A stretch of DNA of 64,000 bases from Lithodes maja. Its lineage: Eukaryota > Arthropoda > Malacostraca > Decapoda > Lithodidae. This document shows, one piece after another, positions 11,397-20,889 of the stretch (position 1 is the first letter of the stretch; each line of letters starts with the position of its first letter). Location: contig JBAKBP010001391.1 of assembly GCA_037953745.1 (NCBI GenBank), forward strand, positions 124,001-188,000, read 5' to 3'. The notes beneath the pieces are model-generated. The model saw only the letters and a list, made by a program, of their open reading frames with translations. It had not been told where the DNA came from and searched no databases. The position numbers were made by a program, and so were the translations under genes.

Positions 11397-14300
11397 CTAC
11401 CCAGGATCATATACCCTTGAACGACCATCTGCAACCACGTTGTCACAACCGGCAATATGGCGTATGTCCAGGTTATATACCAATAACCTTAGTGACCACC
11501 TGGTCAGCCTCATATTCCGATTGTGAAACTGGTCCAAGATCTTGAGAGGGTGATGATCTGGGTAAACTACAACGACCGGACCATAGGCTGGAACATAGAC
11601 CTCGAAATGCCCCAGCGCATCATCGTCCTTTTCACTTTCATTCATCAGGTTCTGAAACGTTGCTAGTGCATTCTTAAGTCCGTCAGGCATAACATTGCAC
11701 TGGTAGGTACTCCCGTCCACAACAAAACCACATACCTCTTTAGCACGCTCGGACAAAGTTACAAGCAACGACCACTCACGACATTCCTTATCCCTCAGAC
11801 CCTTCGTCCACACGTAATCCAGCTCTGCTTGCACCATAGGCTGTCGAGCAGGATTTATACGGTAGGGAATTAAACTGAGCCTTGCACTATCTCCAGCCTG
11901 CATGTCGGATTCTACCCCGTACATCAGGCCTGGAGAAGCAACAAACATGCGAAAGTACTGCCATAGCCTAGTAAATAACTGCCTTGCACTGTCTCCACGA
12001 ACAACATGCCTAGTGCCCTCCCACAACCCAGCCGAGACCGCAGCTTCTAACCTGTAGTCTCCCTCCTTCTCCACCTTCGTCCCTAGAACAGCCAGGTCAT
12101 GAGAGGGACAATCAGTACCACCCGTGCAGTCACTCCCACAGTTCATTATTGCTAAGGCTTCCCCGCCGATACCGTACATGCGCACCCCCGCATTCCTTGT
12201 GACGACATCTGCCTGCGCAGCATCACCGCTTTCAGCGACATGGCCAGATACAGTCGGTCTATGGTAGGGCTGTTGCATTAGACTAGAGCAGCATTGGGAG
12301 GCTATGCGACGACCGGGCACTGCGATACCACAGCCGACCTTACCAATCTGCTCAATGTCCTCCTTTTGACCACCACCCTTGGCAGCCATGGGTCGACCCT
12401 GACCTGGCAACCATGCCAAAGCCTCGTCGCCCACCTTAAACCACCGAAACAACGAGGCTAACGGTCTTTCAACAGTCACGTGACCTGCCCGTGGAACATC
12501 TTGCACCGCCCGAGTTGTGAGACTCAGGGGCTCGGCACGACCAGTGGGGTATGAACCGAGCTGGTGCTGGAGTGCTGCACACTGCTGCTCAGGCAGGTGC
12601 TCTAGCGCTTCCACAGCCACCAGACTCGTGTCCCCCGCCCACGGCTCCGCCGAGACATAACAATCCCTACTCTCCTCCACCTGTGCCCTACTGCCCCCCT
12701 CTCCTTCTCCACCTTGGCCGCGGAAGACCAACGCAGGGACAGTAGGCTGCTCAGGTGGTTGCCTCACAAACTCCTCCAACAGGTTCACATGACATGCTTC
12801 CCCGTCCTCGTGTTTGATCTCGACAGCACCATTACCACACTTCTGAACTTCCGGATCCTCCAACTGCAGTTTACAAATATCTGAGGGAACCAACCTGTCT
12901 AGATGCTTCCGAAGCAACCCAAGTCCTTCCCCAATATCAAACTGAGCAACCCTTTTTTCTCTCCGTGTGCAACGTTGCTGCCCCGGAGTCTCTTCCGGCC
13001 CTACCTCCTCACTAGCTGTGACAGGTCCTGGGGCCTCTCCAGACTCTAACATAGGTGCCAATACTGAATCACCCAGGAGAGCCGCCGAGTCAAAACTCTT
13101 AAAACCAACTCCAGCTTTAGCCTCCTCCTGTTGATCGTTCCTCTGCTGGTCTGAAGACGGAGGACTAGGCTGTGACACTTTAGCTGCCCGAGCTCGGGTG
13201 ACAACACACGCCATGGGTTGTGTCTGGCACCGCTCGACCCACTCTTGTTCTCCCCCACTCACGTCGGCCGTCCTCTCGGCAACGACTAAGGGTAGAACCT
13301 CAGAAGCGGGCATTGCAAAGTCGTTGCCGAGAAGAAGGTCGACGCCCTCCACTGGCAGTTTCTCCACAATCCCGACATCCAATTCACGTGCCACACCATC
13401 CACCTCCAACTCCAACCGCACCAGCGGGTATGACCGAGTTGCATTAATACCCTGCACCACTACCACCCGAGCCGCATTTATAGGGTAGCCAGTCAAGTTA
13501 TTCATCAGAGTCTGGGAAGCACCCGTATCACGCAAGACCTCTACTCCATGCTTGCGCCCCGCCCACATCACGCAACCCCGTCCTCTATGGTCGCAAAAAA
13601 CATCCTGAGCAGGGTTCGAGCCTCCCAGGTGCTTCTGCATTGGCTGTGCCTCAGCCTCTGACGAACTGCCCCGGGCAAACTCAGAAGACTTCAGAGACAC
13701 ACCAATGTTGCAGGCCAAAGACACAGCTGCTGTAGGTGGTTTGCTAGGACAGACTCTTGCAAAGTGCCCCTTTTCATGACAATGATAACACTCCAACTCC
13801 CCTCTGGGCTTCCCTTGGTACTGGGAAGGGCCCGGCCCCTTCTTAAATGGGACGGTGCTAGTCTTGTGGTCAGTCTTGGTATCATAGCTCTTGTACTTGT
13901 TTGCATAATGTATATCACTAACTCGGGGGGGTGGGGCGTCACGCCCCTTGTTACCTGACTCACTACGCTGGACAGACCCGCACCCACGAATCAGTGATAG
14001 CCGGAGGTCAGCCATCTCAGCTGCCTCCTGTAGAGTTTTTGGGTTCTTTTCTTTAATAGTTAAAGTCATTTCTGCACCAGTACACTTATAAAACTGCTCG
14101 AGCAGAAACAGCTCAGTCAACTGTTCGGCCGTCTCAGCTTTCTCAGAACGTGTCCAGTTAGCAAGTGCATCTTTTAAGTCCCGGGCATGTTCAAGAAAGG
14201 TCGCCTCCCTAGTCTTTGTAACACCCCGAAACTTCAATCGATATGTTTCTGGTTGCAACTCGTATGCCCGTAGGACAGCTCTCTTCAATTCTGGGTAGTC

Positions 14301-15161
14301 AATGCAAGACTCTAAAGGCAGTGCATCATAAGCCTTCAGACCCTTACCCGTAAGTCTTGAGGAGACCAGAGCTGCCCACTTCTCTTCAGGCCAATTATGC
14401 TCCCTACACTTCTTCTCAAAACGATTAAAAAATTCTGTGACTTCAGTTTCACTAAATGCCGGCACCAACTTGACTAAGTGGGACAAGGACTGTTCTCTTA
14501 CTTGGCCCTCACGGCCCATCCGAGTCCCTGTCGACTCTGCACGAGTCTTATCTAAATCTATTTGAGCACAATATTTCTCGGAGTCGTACCTAAGCTCAGC
14601 CTCGTGCCTCCTAGTCTCATTCTCCTGCCTTCTGGTCTCAGCCTCAATTTTAGCAAGCTCAAGTCTAAATATCATATCTGGAGACAGGCAGGAAGAGGGA
14701 GGTGCCACTACTGAAGGAGGGGGGGCATAAACTGGGGAACCACCATATGCACCGCCCGAGGGCACTCCAATCTGCCAATTCTCATCCCTCTGTGGGAGGG
14801 TGCTAACCTCCGGTACTTGAGTGGACGGCACTGTGGGAGTCGAGTGAGAGGGGATCTGGGGAGGAACCCCCCCAAACGCCCTCTCCTCCGAAACCCCATG
14901 TCGCCCACGCAACACCCAGGAAATCAGCTCCCCCTTGGACATCCCTCCTACATTGGATAGACCCAAAACCTTGGCTATCAGGTGCAAGCCATAAACATTC
15001 ACCCCAGTCAGCCTCTCCTCCGTCACATGGTACTGCTTACTCACAAAAAGTCTAGCATCCTCCTCACTAGTTACTAACGGCACCTCCTCAAATGGCATCT
15101 CTCGCTCCTCGTCAATACTAGGGCACGACATACTGAAGTTCACAAAAAATTCTCGAGACAA
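11397..15161 (-). CDS. Gypsy gag-protease polyprotein with pol remnants
   Basis: 1254 aa in one frame. Residues ~40-95 resemble a SAP-like DNA-binding fold. Residues ~225-400 form a SCAN-like gag helical domain (EVTEFFNRFEKKC ... LLEQFYKC). A CCHC zinc knuckle (CYHCHEKGHFARVC) lies near 457. A retropepsin motif (RDTGASQTLM) is near 545, with its flap and LLLGNDF following. After ~900 the protein is a patchwork: FKVGDEALAWLP resembles the integrase C-terminal module. Near 1105-1160 reverse transcriptase scraps (YQCNVMPDGLKNA) lack both catalytic Asp blocks. Residues ~1195-1250 match the end of RNase H (YPDHHPL, DIRHIAG, VVADGRS). Thus it encodes capsid and protease but no working polymerase or integrase. 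The first ATG follows a ~180-bp leader. Confidence 0.85.
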   Translation of the reverse strand: MSREFFVNFSMSCPSIDEEREMPFEEVPLVTSEEDARLFVSKQYHVTEERLTGVNVYGLHLIAKVLGLSNVGGMSKGELISWVLRGRHGVSEERAFGGVPPQIPSHSTPTVPSTQVPEVSTLPQRDENWQIGVPSGGAYGGSPVYAPPPSVVAPPSSCLSPDMIFRLELAKIEAETRRQENETRRHEAELRYDSEKYCAQIDLDKTRAESTGTRMGREGQVREQSLSHLVKLVPAFSETEVTEFFNRFEKKCREHNWPEEKWAALVSSRLTGKGLKAYDALPLESCIDYPELKRAVLRAYELQPETYRLKFRGVTKTREATFLEHARDLKDALANWTRSEKAETAEQLTELFLLEQFYKCTGAEMTLTIKEKNPKTLQEAAEMADLRLSLIRGCGSVQRSESGNKGRDAPPPRVSDIHYANKYKSYDTKTDHKTSTVPFKKGPGPSQYQGKPRGELECYHCHEKGHFARVCPSKPPTAAVSLACNIGVSLKSSEFARGSSSEAEAQPMQKHLGGSNPAQDVFCDHRGRGCVMWAGRKHGVEVLRDTGASQTLMNNLTGYPINAARVVVVQGINATRSYPLVRLELEVDGVARELDVGIVEKLPVEGVDLLLGNDFAMPASEVLPLVVAERTADVSGGEQEWVERCQTQPMACVVTRARAAKVSQPSPPSSDQQRNDQQEEAKAGVGFKSFDSAALLGDSVLAPMLESGEAPGPVTASEEVGPEETPGQQRCTRREKRVAQFDIGEGLGLLRKHLDRLVPSDICKLQLEDPEVQKCGNGAVEIKHEDGEACHVNLLEEFVRQPPEQPTVPALVFRGQGGEGEGGSRAQVEESRDCYVSAEPWAGDTSLVAVEALEHLPEQQCAALQHQLGSYPTGRAEPLSLTTRAVQDVPRAGHVTVERPLASLFRWFKVGDEALAWLPGQGRPMAAKGGGQKEDIEQIGKVGCGIAVPGRRIASQCCSSLMQQPYHRPTVSGHVAESGDAAQADVVTRNAGVRMYGIGGEALAIMNCGSDCTGGTDCPSHDLAVLGTKVEKEGDYRLEAAVSAGLWEGTRHVVRGDSARQLFTRLWQYFRMFVASPGLMYGVESDMQAGDSARLSLIPYRINPARQPMVQAELDYVWTKGLRDKECREWSLLVTLSERAKEVCGFVVDGSTYQCNVMPDGLKNALATFQNLMNESEKDDDALGHFEVYVPAYGPVVVVYPDHHPLKILDQFHNRNMRLTRWSLRLLVYNLDIRHIAGCDNVVADGRSRVYDPG

Positions 15162-15344
15162 AAGTGTTAAACTCCCTTATGTAAGCACTAATTACTAAAT
15201 TAACTGGAGTCTCTTAAATGCTCTCCTAATTGCCTTACAAAAAAAAATATTCTTCAATATGCACGCTAAAGTACGAACAAACAAATGTTGTACAACTCTG
15301 CAAAAAATTATACTGTTCACAAAATCCTAAGCAAGGTCGCCATT

Positions 15345-17185
15345 TGTTACGACCGGGCACTCAGGTACACTAGGGCTCTTACACAGGACTCGAGTATGGC
15401 TCGCTGCCACAACGGAAACACACGATCCCAACCCCAGAGTACTGCCAGCCGAACAAAAAACGCCACTACACTCCAGAGTTCTATCTGCTATAACGGGGTA
15501 TACAAGAACTCGGTACTAGCGTTTCACACAACAGACTAATAACTAGACGGGAGTTATCTAGTCTGGTCAACAATCAAACAAAGAAGAAAGTACTACAACA
15601 CTAAAGAATAGTGTTGGCCGAAGCCGAAGTAATCCACCCTTGAACTAAGAACTTAAGAAGTCCTCCACCCTCTACTTCGGATCGGCACTATTACGTTACG
15701 TTAAACAATAGTCCTCGAGCATCAAGCAAGGAATCTTCTGATAAGTTAGATGCTTCTCGAATACTCATAAGAAGTAAGTATCGGATTTTGAACAGCAATT
15801 TAATGAATAACTCACTGGTAATTAAAGGCTTTAAATTGACATAAGAAGAATTATAAGAATAAGCAATAGGATATGGCAAACATTAAGAAGAAGTACTCCG
15901 ACAATGCACTGGCAATAGCCTACTAAGATTGTGCTCGTGGGCCACTAATCTCTGAAGTAGCTAAGCGTGCCACACATGAAATCAATAGTGCATAAACAAT
16001 AATATACATAAGGAGAAGCTTCAATACTATGCTGTATCTGCTGGTCGAGCAAAGTCTAGCTGGGATACATAAGGTTAAGAGACAATGGCTGAGCAAGCGG
16101 CTCGTAGCCTAGCGAGGTCCTTCAGACTGTGCGGCCAAATTACGTTAATTGACGGGATGCTCTCTTGAGAGATCCAGATCACTAGTATCTGGTTCTCTCC
16201 TGGCGATCCTCTCAAAGTCAAGCAAATGAGATAGCACAGTGTTGGGTGGCAGAGGCAAAAGCCCTCACTCGCAACACAGTGCTAAACTCCCACGGTACAC
16301 AGTCAGAAAGACCACCTAGGCGTTCCACGTCTCCGTTGCAATTGTACTGGTTCAACCGCAACCTAGTACTCATAGGAAATCACAACTCAGAAACCCTATC
16401 CCAGTCTAGCATTGCCTAAACCAGCAGAAAACAGGAACATGAATAATCGCACACAGGGAAATGCATATACGAGTGCAACAAACATCAATCAATCCTATTC
16501 TAGTTAACCCTTCCAAAAATAGGCTATCTAACAGGCACTTATCTCGTGAGAACTCAAGCGATAATACTTTGGCTGACTAAATCTGCACCAAAGGGGTCAT
16601 TGGTTAAAAAAGGACGAGAAGAGAAGAAGATAGGCTGTTCAGAGAGTAGAGAAAGTTCACATCAGTCGGAAGAATATGGATAGTTGCAAGGGATATGAGA
16701 AGTCGCTCTGCCTGATGAGTTCTAAGGGACAATGCGGCTAGACTTCCCTTTTTATACTCGGCCCTCTAGTGAGCATATCACCAACTACTAAGGACCGCCC
16801 ACTAGCAATCATTACGTAATATTCTCTCTCAATCTGGGATCGACAAAGGATTTCCCACGCACTGAGAGGGAGGAGGGAGGAGGGAATTAGGCCTACCTGC
16901 CCGCGTGGCACACTCACTGGTCCCCGTTACATACTCTCTCTCTCCTCTCATCATTACAAATAAGTCCCACACACAACACTTATAACTAATGATATAAAAT
17001 AGAACTCGTTGACTCAGATGAAAACAAAATACATATTTATAATACTTATAGTACAACGGCTCACATAAACTAAGTTAGGAAACTTTACACAGACTACAGC
17101 CAAAGTTCCTGCCCTGACGATCCTAGCGAGAGTGGGGTCTGACTGAGCGTTCTGTACAGCATGCTCATACTCGGCATGCGTCACA
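15345..17185 (-). repeat. 5' LTR of the Gypsy element (1841 bp)
   Basis: Pairs with 9062-10909. It ends (left, + strand) at TGTTACGACC and (right) at GCGTCACA, directly followed by the GTAT duplication and DIRS sequence. Confidence 0.9.
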
Positions 17186-18130
17186 GTATGTACCGGCGGA
17201 AGAGATTGATGGACTACTATTGAATGCACTTAATAGGTTCTTTGGCCCTACGCCGGAAACTCCTTTTGATACGGGAGATCCCGCGATGTCGACGAATGTG
17301 CGACCTCTGGCTACATCCTTTGCTTTAGCTAAAATACCTAACCATCCGCTTGTGTCAGATCCAATTTCCAATGTGCCAGGCGCAGCAGCTCTCACTACTT
17401 CCACTGTGCGAGTCATATCAGACATATCTCCCCCTCCTTTAGACAAGGCGCCAGTCAAAAACAGGAGCTATGCCTCTTTTATACGGGCCTAATGAGTCAG
17501 GGGTAGCAATGTTACGGAAATGTTTTGGATGTTCATATTAAGGACATTCCAAGTTATTATAACCATGACTTATTCTTTCCACCAAATCCCTCCAGAACGC
17601 CATTCTTGGTTCTCTCTTCCGGTTTTTGGTGCCGGCGGAGTCCCCTCTGCTTGGCTGCCACCCCCCAAATAATCAATTTGGGCGAATTATAAGCTCCTTT
17701 AGCACGCCTTCCCCAGCTTACATAGACCGCGAGTTTAGGTTAAGAGGAAAAGCGTTTAAACTGTTTTCGCAATATATGGTTCCCAGCAAGTAACAAAGTC
17801 TCTGTTACGCTCTTCTCAGGCAATAGAAGCCGCGGAAGTCAGGAAAGCCATTGAACTTTCCCGGCGCTTGCTTCTCCAGACTTCCATCCAAGTCTTTAGG
17901 AGATATTCGGACGGCCTTATTAGAGGCAGTTCGAGCAAGGCAGGATCTGAGGATGTTCTTAGTGAAGAAACTTCTTGACCGTATTGCAAGCCAAGTAGTT
18001 CTGTCTCCAGTTCTAATTCCTTCTTTGATTTCACCAGCAGTTTGGAAGACTGTTTTCAATTTGGCACAAGCATTCAAGCAAGGTCCCCGCAAGCCCTGAT
18101 GCCCTTGTTAGAACAAGGGATCAGTGTCTG
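17186..18130 (+). pseudogene. DIRS copy B gag-like C-terminal part
   Basis: After the LTR the frame continues (VPAEEIDGLLLNALNRFFG ... NVRPLATSFALAKIP) to a stop at 17490. It matches copy A 180-1. A further 80-codon stretch at 17851-18097 (LLEAVRARQDLRMFLVKKL) looks like a helical gag C-terminus. Stops and shifts separate the parts. Confidence 0.6.
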
Positions 18131-19529
18131 GTGGTATCTGGGCGACTAACTGGTGGTGGCAGAAACAGAAAAGTTACGCATCATTCATGTCTACGTTACG
18201 TTAAACCATCTCATATCTCTAGGATTCAAGGTCAACTTAGTAAAAGTCAAACCCTTGTTCCCCCACGAGTATTTCAGGGGATAGGGCTGGTCGAGGACAC
18301 AGCTTCTCTCACTCTGAGTCAGAGTGTGGACACTCGAAACAGATTTCGCAAAAACTGTTTATGTTTCTCCACAGTCTGACTACGACACAGAGACTTTGGG
18401 AATCTCTAGTCGGTTCTCTCAACTGGGTTCAGCTAACTGTGAAGTTGGGCCGGTTGTAAGTCTAACGTTTAATCTTGGAGGGCAACAAATTTTTCCCACT
18501 ATTACCGGCGGGGATAGTATGGCCTATCCCAACGTTATTCACAACTTACTAGCGGTTTGGGCGACGAGAGAAATGTTGCACGCAGTCATGTCATGAACCT
18601 CTCCTCCGCCGTCGGTATGGGTGGACATGGATGCGTCAGGAACGATAGGTTGGGGCTTTTAGTCAAACCTCGGGCATCAGGGTCAAAGGTTTTGGTCCCA
18701 TTTAGAAATCTTCCACATCAATGTCAAAGACTTACTAGTCCCCTTATCTGTCCTTCAGGCTCACGGCTCTGCTTTACGGGGCAAGTCGGTGGCCTTCAGA
18801 ATGGACAATCTGAATGTGGTTCACTGTATTCAGAAACAAGGGTCAATGAGATCTCGGAAGTGGCTAAACGTGTCAGAAAAGATTTTCATACTAGCCAACA
18901 GGCTGGACATTCATCTTCACGCATCTTATCTCCCAGGCGTAGCAAACGTCTGGGCAGACGCTCTGTCTCAGAGACGAAGCACATCAGTAGAATGGGCTCT
19001 CTTGCGTGTGCGGAGCATTACCATCCACAAGTGGATTTGTTTGCATCTGAGAAAACTCACAAACTCCCACTGTACCTCACCCGCCGGACGATAACGCCGA
19101 CGGGCGGACCTGACGCTCTGATGACGGACGAGAACAGGTTGAGTTCCATTTATCTATTTTCCGCCGCCAGATGCGTCTCTAATGTGCCACGTAGTCAACG
19201 AACTACAGGATTAGCGAGGCGTAGTCTCGCTAATCGCGCCCCTGTGGCCGGCGCAGTGTGGTACCAGCATTTGAACACGTGGTGCCCGCACCCAGTGTCA
19301 CTCCCGGTCGGGTTGTTCCACTTAGAACACAATTGGCAACCTAGAAACCTCGCGGACTTGTTCATTATGGACATTCAGGAGGCCAAGTGGCTAGCACCAT
19401 ATGGTAGCGACGTGACCAAGATTTTCACGAATCAATATACCCAGTCTACAAAGCGACAGTTTCAATCGCATTGGCAAGCTTTTACGTCTTGGATTCTTAG
19501 AACAAAACAAACTGTGCCCTCGGTGGCGT
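18131..19529 (+). pseudogene. DIRS copy B reverse transcriptase-RNase H, inactivated
   Basis: At 18134-18240 a palm-domain stretch reads WYLGD, a stop, then LVVAETEKL ... LGFKVNLVKS. The DIRS palm motif is YxDD followed by W, so one catalytic Asp has become Gly and the Trp a stop. RNase H follows: VWVDMDASG near 18615-18645, MDNLNVVHCIQKQGS near 18800-18845, and HASYLPGVANVWADALSQ to about 18970. Several frames are needed, so no functional product is expected. Sequence after 19000 leads into the recombinase N-terminus (SHWQAFTSWILR near 19465-19500). Confidence 0.75.
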
Positions 19530-19544
19530 TGGTTGTTAATTGTT

Positions 19545-19937
19545 GTTGTTGTTGTTGTTGTTGTTCCCCAAGCTGCCTGGCCGAACAGCCCCAAGGCCCC
19601 GAGCAAGGCCAAGGCCATAACCGAGCGCCCCCACAATAAAGCCTGGGTGACCGAAGCCACTCCATGGCGGGGAGCTGAGGAGGGTGCGGAAATGCCCGGG
19701 AAACCAAAGCCCCACCCAGGGCTCTGTGTCCCTCAGCAATTATGAAGAGAGTGTTGAGGGGCAAGGGAAAAATGTGACGCTTTGGCTCCCAATCTTGGTA
19801 GATTGGGAGGTCAATCCACGTTAGAGACGCCGTCACTTGAGATCTAGAAAATATATAAGTTAAAGGAACAGTCAGAGTAAGCTATGGGTATGGCAGAGAT
19901 TGCTCAGTTCTCACTCTGATAGACCAGCCCATCACCA
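19545..19937 (-). mobile_element. Internally deleted non-autonomous LINE derivative (393 bp)
   Basis: A 15-bp duplication TGGTTGTTAATTGTT lies at 19530-19544 and 19938-19952. Read on the minus strand, one part matches the 5' region of the LINE at 20890-24852 (GGGAGCCAAA, CGTCACA, GGAGTGGCTTCGGTC). The end matches its 3' end (GGGGCTGTTCGGCCAGGCAG, then CAA repeats). The outer ~130 bp at the 5' end are not shared. It codes for nothing and was probably copied by that LINE's reverse transcriptase. It interrupts the DIRS recombinase ORF. Confidence 0.85.
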
Positions 19938-20672
19938 TGGTTGTTAATTGTTTAATGTATCTGTTCATGCAGAAACATTTATCTGAAATTGATTTATGTG
20001 GGCAGGTTTTAAACTCCGCCCACCTCCCCGTCAGCTCAGGCCTACATGGTCTCTGGACAAAGCATCGTCGTTATTGTCGTTATTCTCGTTCCCGTATGTA
20101 CCAAAGACTGCAGATTTTACAAAAGGGCAGTATTCCTTATGGCTTTGGCTACCGGGAACAGAGTATCTGAGCTGGCGGCGATGAGCAACACACCTAATTG
20201 CCTCAGGTTTGATAGGCTTCATGAGTGTATTCACATTGCACCTTCCCCAGGATTCATAGCCAAGAATGAGCACAGTGAACACGTGTTTTCAGAGTTCACG
20301 GTGCCGGCGTTAAAAAGGGGAAAGGTGCACCATCTTTTTTGCCCAGTGCAAGCTCTAACCAAATATTTAAGAGTGGCACCTCTAAATCACCAGGGTGCTT
20401 TATGGGTCGCAAGTCCGGGTGAACGCTTGATGGAGCGTACACTGGCTTCTCTCTTGGTCGAGGACTTTAAAGAGAAGAATCCCGGCGTTGTGGGTAAGAC
20501 CCACGATTTACGCAAGGGGACAGCCTCTTTACGTTTCCTTAATAATCTTTCGGTGGAAGTTATTAAGTCCACACAGTTGTGGGCCTCTAATCAGGAGTTT
20601 TTGACTCGATACCTTTCAGTAGCTCTGGACAAACCTTCCTTGCCATGTATAGCTTTACGGCAGAGGGTCTAG
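19938..20672 (+). CDS. DIRS tyrosine recombinase (catalytic domain)
   Basis: Integrates the circular DIRS DNA by strand exchange. From 20046 there are 208 codons. Catalytic boxes: Arg in GNRVSEL near residue 39, HDLRKG near 152 (box II H-x-x-R), Trp near 178 and the nucleophile Tyr in FLTRYLS near 190. The frame is intact to the stop at 20672. The N-terminal helix part lies upstream (19430-19529) and continues at 19953 in another frame (LMYLFMQKHLSEI), interrupted by the 393-bp insertion. The listed ATG at 20046 is therefore not the native start. The catalytic half looks undamaged although the polymerase of the same element is dead. Confidence 0.85.
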
Positions 20673-20875
20673 GTGGCCCTTTTAGTCACGTTTTGTTTAA
20701 TTTCAAGAAAAAGGGGGGGAGGGTGCAGTCAGTGTGACATAGGACACCCTAGACCCCTCCGGAGTATGTGTTCGGAACATACGAGCTGTGATACTGTTTG
20801 TAGGCATTGTATTATAAAATTTCTCTGTAGTATTCATTGCAGGAAATTGTGCTAAAGGCCAATAGTAGTGTTACA
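20673..20875 (+). mobile_element. DIRS copy B sequence 3' of the recombinase
   Basis: Non-coding, with a G run (AAAAAGGGGGGGAGGG). The sequence continues after the LINE at 24867 (AAGTAGCTTTGGCTG). Nothing else recognisable. Confidence 0.6.
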
Positions 20876-20889
20876 ACAATTCTTGTTGT

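Larger units (their letters stand above)
9062..17185 (-). mobile_element. LTR retrotransposon, Gypsy type, gag-pro with deleted pol
   Basis: Two near-identical LTRs (9062-10909 and 15345-17185, TG...CA) enclose one 1254-codon ORF on the minus strand. The 4-bp duplication GTAT lies at 9058-9061 and 17186-17189. On the minus strand a purine tract CTTGGGGGAGG precedes the 3' LTR (10910 side). A TGGCGACC primer-site-like string follows the 5' LTR (15344 side), compatible with a tRNA-Arg primer (tentative). Integrase and most of the reverse transcriptase are missing, so movement would need a helper element. The insertion is young. Confidence 0.9.
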
